Positions 13,101 through 23,305 of a stretch of DNA of 64,000 nt are shown here, in pieces. The translations under genes and the position numbers were made by a program. Origin of the DNA: Membranipora membranacea (lineage: Eukaryota > Bryozoa > Gymnolaemata > Cheilostomatida > Membraniporidae); assembly GCA_914767715.1 (NCBI GenBank), contig OU612073.1, positions 12,028,001 to 12,092,000 of the forward strand, in the 5' to 3' direction. How positions within the stretch are numbered: the first letter of the stretch is position 1; each line of letters opens with the position of its first letter. Under the pieces are notes generated by a model, which saw only the letters and a program-made list of their open reading frames with translations, did no database searches and was not told the origin of the DNA.

Positions 13101-16100
13101 AGCGTAGTCAAAGATATTTTAGTGTTAACTCGTAACAAGGGAGATAACATACTCTAGACCCTTCTAGACCCTGGATTTTCGTACTTTAAATTAGGTTAAA
13201 TCATTCAATAATGTCCTTGTGCAAAAAAAAATTACTTTTTTTGTTCATTGCCATGGCAAAGCTTTGATATGAACAGTGGTTGCTTTTTGCTTTCTTAGAC
13301 ACTTTCAAATAATCCAATCATCCAGGTAGAATTTGAGATTGATTGATTGACTGATTTATTAATTGATCAGCTTATCATGCAAAATGGGGCGGACAATCAC
13401 TGACTAAGGCAGGTCCTGGAACAACCTGGTCATACGTGAGAGTTGAGAGTGGCGAAGATTACAGATTAGTGCACTTCAGGTCAAGGCTTAATACCTGAAA
13501 AAGGCGATTTGGTACTGGAATGCAGTCAATTCCAGCTAGGTCCTTGCTGGACAGGACACTCCACACATAGTAAAACTGTCCCTTTGCATCATTGATTATA
13601 GATAAGCAAGCCACCGCGGCATGGGTAAGATGCGGGGAACGATTACTTTGAGTTCCTGCATCTGTACTCTAGAGTCTAGAGGGAAAACGCCCCGCCCCCA
13701 ATGTATGAGGCCAAACAAGCAGGTATCATTGAAGGCTACTTGATTCATTTATCTAGAGGATATCAAATAGTCTCATAATATATTATGAAATAATTTATAT
13801 TCCCAGAGCTTTTTTCTGGTAAACATCAGTTAAAAGTTCATGTCTCAGAGAGGGGGAGAGGCACTTACTCACCCTCACTAATTCGGGGCTTTAAACAAGC
13901 ATTAACTTACAGTCAAGAAGAACCATGGTTTTTCTGGAACACCATATTCTCCAGGAAAGACTGCTTCCACATACCATGTGACCAAAAGAAAGACAAAGGT
14001 CATAAGTATCAACCCAGCAAACACCTGCTCCATGTCCAGTGGGATTTCCACGCTCAGCGTGACACGCTCCTTTTGTCTTTTATCTTTCTCATCGTAATAA
14101 TTCTGCTCATTGTAGTAAAGAGGCTTGCGGTCCAAGTTTTTCAGTGTGTAACCGTAGGTCCTAGTATCTGAAAAATACATTGTAAAACACTTTACATGTG
14201 CGAGATATTGATATTTTGTAAACTCTATTTCCAAAACACACATGTACGCCATAAAACAATAATTTTCCATAAAATGTGTAAAAATTTAGGCTGTTAAAGG
14301 GAACGACAAGAAGGATGAAAGAAATCTAGAGCAATATACAAATAATAAGACTTGTAAATTTATTAGGTGTTTACTTTATTTATCCTATAAACATTTCAAC
14401 GAGAGCCTGACCAAGAACCAGGAGATGGTGCCAACTGGAGACAAATGGAGCTTTAAGTGCTTGTGAATGTATCACAAATATAGTGCTGCTTCATAAATAA
14501 CTTAGTGATTAAGGTAATGTCAAAGACCGATCCGAATATCAACATATCATATACCGTTGGAAAGCTGCCGAGCTACTGAAAATGAATACCTGAACAAAAA
14601 CTTGATTCGATGACGTTGTGTCATTAAAGGGAGGAAATGAGGCAGAAAACGCAGTTTTTGTCAAAGCAGATGGAGGAGTCAACTTAATTGCAAGAAATTT
14701 CAAAACAGGTGGAATGTATACTTAGAGATTGAGTTCATAGTAAAATTTGATTTTCTTTGATATATGACTCGTCTAAACTGACTTTTTACGTCACGCCATA
14801 CAACGCATTTTTTTTTGTGAAGCCGTGAAAATATGTGAAATTTCAATCATTAATTCAGAACAGATTATAGGCTCGAAACAAAATTAATTATGATTTTCCC
14901 TTAGAGTACACTTCAAATGTCATACATATTGACTTTCAAAATATTAGCTTACATATTGCGTAAACAGTGGACTCTCGAATACACCTGATATTTTTCGCAA
15001 GTTTTGCATAACGTCAAATGTGCTGTCCAAATGACCATTATTGTGGCCACACAGAGTTTTTTGAAAGTTCTCACATACGAAGCTGCTTTTATTACCCAAG
15101 GTGCACGCAGGAAATGCCAACAGATTTTTTCACTGCATCTTCGTTTTTCTTGAATTTAACGCAAAAGAATGGCCAAAAACACCTCAAAAGTCCCAAAAAA
15201 TAACTGTTTTTTGGCATTCTTTTGCGTTAAATTCAAGAAAAACGAAAATGCAGGGAAAAAATATTTTGGCATTTCCTGTGTGCACCATGGCTAATGAAAG
15301 CGGCTTCGTATGTGAGAACTTTCAAAAAAACTTTGTTTGGCCACAATAATGGTCATTTGGACAGCACATTTGATGTTATGCAAAAGTTGCAAAAAATATT
15401 GGCTGTATTCGAGAGTCTACTGTTTTCACAATATGCAAGCTAATTTGTTGAAAGTTAATAGGTATGGCATTTGAAGTGTACTCTAAGGGAAAATCGTAAT
15501 TAATTTTGTTTCGAGCCTATGATCTGTTCTGAATTAATGATTGAAATTTCACATATTTTCACGGCTTCACAAAAAAAAATGCATTGTATGGCGTGACGTA
15601 AAAAGTCAGTTTAGACTAGTCATATATCAAAGAAATTCAAATTTTACGATAAACGCAATCTCTAAGTATGCATTCCACCTGGTTTGAAATTTCTTACTTT
15701 TAATTTGACTCCCCCATCTGCTTTGACAAAAACAGCGTTTTCTGCCTCATTTCCACCCTAAAATGACACAACGTCATTGAATCAAGTTTTTGTTTAGGTA
15801 TTCATTTTCAGTAGCTCGGCAGCTTTCCAATGGTATATGATATGTTGATATTCGGATCGGTCTCTGACATTACCTTAAGTGATCAGCTGTAGAATTTACT
15901 GAGAAGAAATGATTTCCCACAACCATGTGCTTGTGGAGGATATGACATGCTCCCCTAATTGCATGAACATGTACAACAAAGGTACTCACTCTCTGTTACA
16001 TTCCAGCCGAACCTTTCAGCATATGCCAGGTTGTCAAACCCAAGAGCCACAGCAGAGTTAGGTGCATAACACAAGTATGACCTGAGGTTACCCTCTCTCT

Positions 16101-19100
16101 CGATAGCAGAGCTGTTCTTAATGTTATAAGGCAGGGCGGCTAAGTATGGTACATATGTCAGAATGTATGAGACCGCTGTTGCAGCCGTTGCAGCACTCGC
16201 TACAATTGAAAAGTGATTGTGTCAAATTAAAGCTGCCAGTGTCCAATTATTTGGCTAAAAAAAACTTACCAGAGACAGGCTGAGACAAAATGTCAAATAT
16301 CTTTCGGTGGCTCTCTCAGTTTTTATAGACAGTTTTCTGAGCTCTGATTTAGGCCTCAATTCGGAGTTGTCCTCTCTCCAGTTTGGTACTTTTAACCCAC
16401 GCCGCATAGGAAAAACGTGCTGAAAAGAGGGTTATCTTGAAAACCGCTTATAATAGGTTAAAAATTATTTTTGATTCAGGATCTACAACATTGAAAACTC
16501 ATATGGACATAGTTTGGGAAATAATTTTAGTTATTGGATAGTCAATTATAGCATTTTTTGCCTGTTTTGCGGACAATTTGGCAGAATTTTTCATGAGTTT
16601 CGTCACTAAAATTAAGATTTATCAACATTCAAGCCTCCAATGATTTGGAAACCCTGTCTCACAGGGTTTTCAATGGTGTAGACTCTGAATCAAAACTCAT
16701 TTTTATCTTATCATAAGTAGTTTTCAAGATAACCCTCTTTCAGCAGGTTTTTCCTATGTGGCGTGGGTTAAAAGTACCAAACTGGAGAGAGCACAACTCC
16801 GAATTGAGGCATAAATAAGAGCTCAGAAAACTGTCTATTCCAAAGAGAATACTTTTATGAAACTTAAAGTTATAGTTTTTGTTTCTTTTTTCTTCTGTTT
16901 TGGCACTAAATGTAAAACATTTTCCTCAAAGTGATTTAGACTGCCAAATGAACTACAAAAAAATATTTTGAAATATTGTTGCAATTCTATCCTTCATCAT
17001 AGATGGTTTCATTCATAATTGTTATGATTTGGCAGATTAGGAGCCTGATACAAAGATTTAGAGTGCTATGACTCTGGATCTGCATTATACAAACCTGTTG
17101 AAGTCATTGCGCTCATCATGAATCCAAAGGCGATCTGACAAATACCCCAGCAGATGAGCACCAAGAATATCACTATGGAACTCGTGTGATGAGCCACCTG
17201 CTTGGATCTCCTTGTCTGCAATAGTAATAGATTTTAAAGTATGAATATGATAATGTTACAATCAAATTGGTGTAAAAGTCAATTCTAATGGCCTCTGGTC
17301 ATTTTATATTTAAATGGAAAGTTCTCATAATACTTAAAAGTACAGAGTGCCAGCAATGCAAATCTGTCAAGCTATCAATATACCCTCTACAAACTACTGT
17401 ACAGGCAATCCCAACTTGACTGATGTGAGGCATGATGTTCTGTTGGCACAACTAGTGGGAAAACTAGTTGTGGGGATGAGAGCTTACCTAACTGTAACGC
17501 AAATACAATTGCAATGCTCCTTTGAAATGCAGCCAACACCAAGTAGCTGGAAGTTACTACCAACCAAGGAGTAGCATGTTACTCCTTGCATCCAGCTCCT
17601 TGCACGTACAAGTTGTGTCATGCAATAATAAAACCATTCCTCACCCCAGGCGATTTCAAAAGCAGAGTAATCCACAGTGATGACAAGGCGATAAGAATGA
17701 TATATTTAGTGAACCAGGCGAGCCACTGATTGAGTTTACCGACTCCCATCATCCTCATAGCTTCCTTTATTCTCTTCTCTTTCTCCTGATTTATCTCCCT
17801 CGGTATACTCAATACTTCAATATAAAATAATAATAATAACAATAATAAAAACGTACACCAAATTACAACATTTAGTATTGTTTTGTTCAGGAATTCATAA
17901 AAGGCTTTTTTCCTACTGTGAATTACGACAACAGTAGACCATTGAATTCCATATCTGGAATAGCATCATTAGCTTTCTTATGCAAATCAAAGGGCTTGCA
18001 AAAATAGCCAGTCCCTAGTAGCAATCTAGAAATGCCCTAATTATCGACACTGTATGGCATTCTGCGCATGCTCAGCTCTGGGCATGAGCTGATCTCTGCA
18101 AAATTGAGTCTCGGAATTCCGAAGCCATCTGATTGGCTACCTGCTCTGGTGGCACACTCTCAAATGCGTGCGGAATTGTTAGAAAGAGTTATCTTCTATT
18201 GTCACTATTAGCTAAATTTGACTGGCAATTTATGCAGGGGGTGTCCTCTCTCCCCAGACCAAAATTGCAATCAGAACCCAGACTAAACTCATTGTTCTTG
18301 CACATGCGCAAATTCAAGTCACGCATGATACATACTTAGCCTTACGACACCTGCTTTGTGGTAATGATAACCTAGTTTATCAGTGATCTACATGCCCAGT
18401 CAGATCACGAGAGTCAGTATGACTGTATGGGGTATAATTACTGTTTGCAATTTTGTAAACAAGACAATTTCTCAGGCTAATTATTCATGCTACTAGGGAC
18501 AGCCAATCAGATAACAGTCAGATGGGTCCCTGTGTTTAGTGTCCTAGCCGTATAACGCTATGATACTATTTCCATTCTAAGAGAAGAATCTAATTCAGTG
18601 CAGTAGACAGTTGATGATAATCTCGATAATTAATCTGCCCATTTGCTGTTGATCTTTTGAAATTTTAAAATCAATTCTAAAAGTTGACAGTCAACATAAG
18701 GACCACATTGCATATTGTGATAAAGGCTTAAGCAATATATTTTAATCAATTCCATAGCTTGACATTTTGTCAGACCTTCCAACTCAGTGAACTAATATTT
18801 CGGGATGAAAATTTGACTTTTGCAATTAAAAAGAAAAACAAAACATTCCACCACCTGTGATTATGATAGAGTACTAGTAGCGCCGACTTTTTGAATGCTC
18901 CGCCCCTTGAATAGCATCCCAGATGCTACTGTGTACAGGGAGCCTCATCTTTCAACTCTCTATTTCAAATTACTTTACAATGGCAAACATATCAAACGAA
19001 ATCAAATTTCACTTACTTATAAAGAAGAATCCAAATAATATGAACATATCGTCAGCGGGGATCCATGCTGGTTTACCATGATTGTCATCTACTGCCAGTA

Positions 19101-21767
19101 TGACTCCTATGGCTACAAATAACCATGGGATAGTCAGCTGTACCGCTGTCGAGATCTTGTTGTGCAGGGCCATTCTCCAGATTTTGTACAGAAGCAGTGT
19201 GTACTTAGTGAAACAGCTTGTAGGGTTCACGCTCCTAGCATCCCATGTTGGTTCTTTGTGCATCATGGCTCGTTGTCTCTCCCTATAAATGATAAAGAAT
19301 ACAATCATGATAACTTGTAGTTCTTTATACATGTGAGCAATTCGTAAAAGCTTCAAAATAAATCTAACGAATGAATCTACCTAGATCTAACTATGCATTC
19401 TGGGAAATTCTTAAAAACCCAGACCAGTAACACTTTTCTAGGGTATATCGTAATACCTCACCTATAAGGCTCATGCCTTATAAGTGAAGGCGCCTATAAG
19501 AGAGGAGCATATAGGCGCGGCTATCATTTGAAGCATTTTTATATTTATGTTGGACCAAAACCTTACCTTGTGAGTAAGGCTAAATACCTCAGTGTGTGGA
19601 GCGTCTGCCTTTCAATCACGGTGGAAATAGGATGTTGTGGGTTCGAATCCCAACGGAGACAGTTTATTTTTTCAAATGGGTGCCTTATAGCTGTGGGGTG
19701 CTTTAGAACTGGAGCATTTTTTTACCGAGGGAGGTGCTTCACTTATAAGGCCGGTGCCTTATAAGTGAAGTATTACGGTATATGGAATTGATAACTACGT
19801 CTGACCTTGTTTCGTCATAGTTTGGAGTTTTGTTGGTTCTCGTTTGAGTTTTGGTAAGCGACCATCTCCTCTTGGTGCCATCAGTATCTCTACAAAATTG
19901 AAGTATTGATGTGAAATAAACATTTACACACTATGACTTCTGTAGTCAAACAAGATTGTCGAAATCAGGGTATGAAATCAATGACCTAGGTTATAGTGAA
20001 TTTTTACCAGTCACTAGCTAATAAAAACGACATCATCACTAGTCATTTTACTTCGTGCACTGATTTTGACAAACTGTTTCGGCAAATAACTGAAGCCTCG
20101 ATAATTCATATTTGAGCTTTACAGAATTCAATGAGCACACATTTCCAGTGAGGGTTTACGGCATACTTCAGCAACTATTCCTTTCCTTCAATCGATTACG
20201 TAACGAGTGAGCTGATGTACCTTAGTTCTTCTTTCTGAGCTTTACTGGTTCTTGCATGAGATTTTCTACTAGCATCATTGTTGGCTCCTCTACAAGCAGT
20301 AATATCAGTATTACAGATTATTGTTGGTGTGGTACTCTTGCTGTGCCCTCAACCCTTGCCCACCGGATTCAGTCACTCTTTATACTGCTTGTGGGCTGTG
20401 CAAACACCCAGCGGACCTCCAATATTTGTAGTTCTAAAACCAACCATGGCTAATACCGGGCTAGTAAGGAAAAATCAATCATTAAATCTCCCCAAATGGT
20501 ACTTTAACCCACGCGTCCTGCAGCACCAATCACCTGGCAGTTATCAGAAATGGCGATTACCTATGGGTTGAATGTTCTGAAAATTTTGAAATTTCTGATC
20601 TGTTTTGGCAAGTTGCCTGCACTCCGCTCATTCCACCAATGTCGGCTGCCACCCTATTTAACAGAGCATACATGCATTAGAGTAATGAGAAAATTAAAAC
20701 TAGATGCTCATTATATTACAAATTTGCTGTTCACCTTGTTGATTCGTCATTTTTAGGAGCCTGACCGGTCATTGCTGGAGAGTTTCCTAAAGTCCATTTC
20801 CTATTTGCACCATCTGTGTCTCTACAATGAGTGAAACTTTGATTAGATCTTTATGATTCAGTCATAACGGTGTAAATATTTCTTAACACTCTTCTATATT
20901 GATCAAAACATATACATCCAATGTTGAAATTTAGAAATTTAGAAAATTACGTATACCTTGCTTGATCCTCTTTAGGAGGTTTACTGTTTCTCGTCGGAGT
21001 AACTGTTGGTTTTATTTTAGATACATCTGCCTCTCTAAAGAGTAAAATTAAAAATTGATTGTGAAATAATAATTTGGTTCAGCAGTAACCTAATATGCGG
21101 CAGTGAAATCAAGTTACATCACCTTTTTATGGGTTATTGTACCCCACAATGCCACATCTGATGACAAATGTTTAAAATAAATAGCATCATCAAATATTTC
21201 AGAATCTGGGAGATATTCTAATGTCCACAAACGGTAAGACAGCAACTAGCTTGCTCCAGAGTGACAGAAACCTAACAATTATTTGTGCTTTTGGATTTAA
21301 ATAAGAATCCCACACTTCCCTGACTTTATGACAGCGGTGTGGTAGAATATAATCGGCTCATCACCAACACATGCTGACACTTACCTTGGCTCTTTTTTGA
21401 TCGAAGACTTTTCAGTTTTGGGCGGAGCCGGGTCTGAGTCAGTCAGAGACCATTTTCTCTTTGCTCTATCCGTCATTCTACAATCAATCAAGGAATCATG
21501 TACAGTAGAAAGTGCTATTATAAGTGGTTCCTTAGATTTTAATTATAGCTTTCCAACGGGGGAATGTCTCTAACTGTCTTTCCTGAGTGAATGACTTGAA
21601 GAAAATGGTCTTATGGAAAAACTCAGATCTTTTGGCGGATTGATTATTGTGATGATTCGGCTAAAAAACCTCACTAATCCTAAATAAGATTCACTTACAC
21701 TCGCGATCATATAAGATTGTAATGATGATATTTCTGTAATAATTTATTACCTGGTGGCTGCTGCCAT
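1115..21767 (-). CDS. ABC transporter, subfamily A, full-length, short extracellular loops, 30 exons
   Basis: ATP-driven lipid/sterol exporter type. Exons (plus-strand coordinates, 5' to 3'): 21751-21767, 21385-21477, 20957-21034, 20735-20821, 20221-20289, 19806-19889, 19017-19282, 17645-17814, 17095-17215, 15990-16199, 13911-14167, 12600-12764, 12083-12185, 11527-11681, 10765-10920, 10184-10394, 9254-9355, 8818-8968, 8540-8610, 7864-8188, 7294-7439, 6823-6963, 5802-6200, 5232-5430, 4649-4839, 4006-4176, 3359-3488, 2829-2999, 1727-1994, 1115-1366. They sum to 4959 nt, about 1652 residues, with every junction in phase. NBD1: Walker [10 protein letters not shown] near 559-567, signature [10 protein letters not shown] near 658, Walker [14 protein letters not shown] near 678. 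NBD2: [10 protein letters not shown] near 1323, [10 protein letters not shown] near 1422, [13 protein letters not shown] near 1442. The C-terminal VFLNFA matches the conserved ABCA motif. The cytosolic stretch [15 protein letters not shown] is ABCA-typical. Odd points: about 143 residues of tail before the exon carrying TM1, and extracellular loops of only about 16-22 residues. Closest in general form to ABCA3-like members; I cannot name the ortholog. Substrate unknown. Confidence 0.93.
2174..2683. mobile_element. Foldback MITE-like element, family copy 1 (510 bp)
   Basis: The element begins TAGACAGTTTTCTGAG and ends with the near-complement CAGAAAACTGTCTA. Terminal arms of about 175 bp are complementary, including the stretches around CCTCTCTCCAGTTTGGTAC and GTACCAAACTGGAGAGAGG, with about 160 bp between them. 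It lies in an ABCA intron. A second copy is at 16326-16837. Ends could be read as GACAG..CTGTC flanked by TA, which would fit a mariner-like TA target, but the TA may belong to the repeat. No coding capacity. Confidence 0.85.
3892..3983. repeat. Small 92-bp foldback (19-bp arms)
   Basis: The 19-bp arm at 3892-3910 (TCTAAGAGCTCAGACGGCT) is complementary to 3965-3983 with one mismatch; the loop is about 54 nt. It lies in an ABCA intron. No target duplication is clear. Confidence 0.6.
5461..5560. repeat. Tandem repeat, 10 copies of a 10-bp unit
   Basis: Ten consecutive 10-bp units close to TTGTGACAGA, with single-base variants (TTATGACAGA, CTGTGACAGA, TTGTGGCAGA). The array lies in an ABCA intron about 30 bp upstream (on the minus strand) of the acceptor of exon 5232-5430. 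Confidence 0.95.
7428..7502. repeat. 27-bp direct repeat duplicating a splice acceptor
   Basis: Copies at 7428-7454 and 7476-7502 differ at one base. Each contains the minus-strand acceptor of ABCA exon 7294-7439 (TCATTGTAG followed by the first exon bases). The copy nearer the exon is used in the model. The outer copy, read on in the same phase, meets an in-frame stop after about ten codons. Confidence 0.85.
10051..10085. repeat. TA dinucleotide microsatellite
   Basis: A run of alternating T and A of about 30 bp in an ABCA intron. Similar shorter runs occur near 8450, 9810 and 10160. Confidence 0.8.
12802..13305. mobile_element. 504-bp foldback element in an ABCA intron
   Basis: Arms of about 165-170 bp are complementary. 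The outer ends are AAAGTGTCTAGGAAAGC at 12802 and GCTTTCTTAGACACTTT ending at 13305. Inner blocks such as CCAGGGTCTAGAAGGGTCTA pair with TAGACCCTTCTAGACCCTGG. About 160 bp of unpaired sequence lies between. The left arm starts 37 bp upstream of the acceptor of ABCA exon 12600-12764. No open reading frame of note. No clear target duplication. Confidence 0.8.
14510..15877. mobile_element. 1368-bp near-perfect foldback element with 6-bp target duplication
   Basis: The two halves are reverse complements for about 670 bp each, joined by a spacer of about 24 bp near 15181-15204. The ends are TAAGGTAATGTC and GACATTACCTTA, and the direct repeat AGTGAT flanks the element at 14504-14509 and 15878-15883. 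Arms differ at scattered single bases and small indels, so it is not an assembly mirror. Open frames inside it (for example around 15018-15349) are mirror translations without family similarity. It lies in an ABCA intron, so an RNA crossing it would form a very long hairpin. Confidence 0.93.
16326..16837. mobile_element. Foldback MITE-like element, family copy 2 (512 bp)
   Basis: Same family, orientation and ends (TAGACAGTTTTCTGAG.. ..CTCAGAAAACTGTCTA) as the copy at 2174-2683, with about 90% or better identity by eye. It lies in another intron of the same ABCA gene. Arms of about 175 bp pair with each other. No coding capacity. Confidence 0.87.
19449..19777. mobile_element. 329-bp inverted-repeat element carrying a tRNA-like core
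   Basis: The ends are CGTAATACCTCACCTATAAGGC and its near-complement GCCTTATAAGTGAAGTATTACG. The flanks both read GTATAT (19443-19448 and 19778-19783), which I take as a target duplication. Each end also contains the palindromic unit around CTTATAAGGC, so each terminus can fold on itself. Inside, about 19590-19665 reads like a tRNA gene: a D-arm-like CCTCAGTGTGTGGAGCG, an anticodon-arm-like block, and a strong B box GGTTCGAATCC. No acceptor-stem pairing is seen, so it is a tRNA-derived sequence and not a functional tRNA. It lies in an ABCA intron. Confidence 0.8.
19806..21477 (-). other. Block of five small symmetric cassette exons encoding the ABCA N-terminal tail
   Basis: Exons 21385-21477, 20957-21034, 20735-20821, 20221-20289 and 19806-19889 are 93, 78, 87, 69 and 84 nt, all multiples of three. 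Each begins with one base (A) completing a codon and ends with AG, so any can be skipped or repeated without frame change. Exons 1, 3 and 5 of the block share a motif of the form D-x-x-(A/T)-(K/N)-R-(K/R)-W-(S/T)-L; two of these begin DTDG. The intervening exons 2 and 4 are also alike, with [15 protein letters not shown] against [12 protein letters not shown]. This looks like duplication of an exon pair. The R-(K/R)-W-(S/T) core resembles a basophilic kinase site. No known domain was recognised. Confidence 0.8.
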
Positions 21768-21990
21768 AGTTCTCACTAAGGGTCGACTCTCTCCCCGACA
21801 AAGTCAGCTCCAGCAAAAAAAAAACGTCTGCATCAAAACATCAATTTGACACTCATGACTGAGAATACTTACAGTTGCTTCATAATGATGTACTACTAAA
21901 TTAGTTAGTTTTTGTCACAGACAATGGTGACATTGGTGACATGAGGTATGGTTCAGCGCAAACAGATGACATAAATATCCGTTATTCAGT
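21768..21990 (-). promoter_or_regulatory. 5' UTR / proximal promoter of the ABCA gene
   Basis: Sequence between the ABCA start codon and the 65-bp minisatellite. No in-frame ATG precedes the chosen start at 21767 in the adjoining 5' sequence. I see no clear TATA box or initiator; the transcription start is not defined. Confidence 0.4.
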
Positions 21991-23305
21991 GGACTAGTAT
22001 ATGACTATGACTAGTATGACCGGGTCTTTAGGGGAATGAGGGGGTATTAGTATGAGGACTAGTATATGACTATGACTAGTATGACCGGGTCTTTAGGGAA
22101 ATGAGGGGGTATTAGTATGAGGACTAGTATATGACTATGACTAGTATGACCGGGTCTTTAGGGGAATGAGGGGGTATTAGTATGAGGACTAGTATATGAC
22201 TATGACTAGTATGACCGGGTCTTTAGGGGAATGAGGGGGTATTAGTATGAGGACTAGTATATGACTATGACTAGTATGACCGGGTCTTTAGGGGAATGAG
22301 GGGGTATTAGTATGAGGACTAGTATATGACTATGACTAGTATGACCGGGTCTTTAGGGAAATGAGGGGGTATTAGTATGAGGACTAGTATATGACTATGA
22401 CTAGTATGACCGGGTCTTTAGGGGAATGAGGGGGTATTAGTATGAGGACTAGTATATGACTATGACTAGTATGACCGGGTCTTTAGGGGAATGAGGGGGT
22501 ATTAGTATGAGGACTAGTATATGACTACGACTAGTATGACCGGGTCTTTAGGGGAATGAGGGGGTATTAGTATGAGGACTAGTATATGACTATGACTAGT
22601 ATGACCGGGCCTTTAGGGGAATGAGGGGGTATTAGTATGAGGACTAGTATATGACTATGACTAGTATGACCGGGTCTTTAGGGGAATGAGGGGGTATTAG
22701 TATGAGGACTAGTATATGACTACGACTAGTATGACCGGGTCTTTAGGGGAATGAGGGGGTATTAGTATGAGGACTTGTATATGACTATGACTAGTATGAC
22801 CGGGTCTTTAGGGGAATGAGGGGGTATTAGTATGAGGACTAGTATATGACTACGACTAGTATGACCGGGTCTTTAGGGGAATGAGGGGGTATTAGTATGA
22901 GGACTAGTATATGACTATGACTAGTATGACCGGGTCTTTAGGGGAATGAGGGGGTATTAGTATGAGGACTAGTATATGACTACGACTAGTATGACCGGGT
23001 CTTTAGGGGAATGAGGGGGTATTAGTATGAGGACTAGTATATGACTACGACTAGTATGACCGGGTCTTTAGGGGAATGAGGGGGTATTAGTATGAGGACT
23101 AGTATATGACTATGACTAGTATGACCGGGTCTTTAGGGGAATGAGGGGGTATTAGTATGAGGACTAGTATATGACTACGACTAGTATGACCGGGTCTTTA
23201 GGGAAATGAGGGGGTATTAGTATGAGGACTAGTATATGACTACGACTAGTATGACCGGGTCTTTAGGGGAATGAGGGGGTATTAGTATGAGGACTAGTAT
23301 ATGAC
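21991..23305. repeat. Minisatellite: 20 complete copies of a 65-bp unit plus 15 bp
   Basis: Units start at 21991 and every 65 bp to 23226, with a final partial GGACTAGTATATGAC at 23291-23305. Identity is very high. The recurring variants are TATGAC/TACGAC at one site (C in units 9, 12, 14, 16, 17, 19, 20) and GGGGAATG/GGGAAATG at another (A in units 2, 6, 19), plus two private changes (units 10 and 13). Each unit holds ACTAGT twice and G-runs of 3, 4 and 5. It is not a CRISPR array, as there are no unique spacers. It begins about 220 bp upstream of the ABCA start codon. Confidence 0.98.

Noticed and set aside
15018-15349. Overlapping plus-strand open frames
   Set aside because: They lie across the centre of the 1368-bp foldback and are mirror translations with no family similarity.
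18003-18500. Transposon bounded by inverted GTCCCTAGTAGCA copies
   Set aside because: Only about 13 bp pair exactly and no target duplication was found; could be chance.
20485-20512. Possible third copy of the TAGACAG foldback family
   Set aside because: Only a short string (GGTACTTTAACCCACGC-like) is shared; too short to call.
21991-23305. CRISPR array
   Set aside because: The units are contiguous 65-mers with no unique spacers, in a eukaryotic genome.
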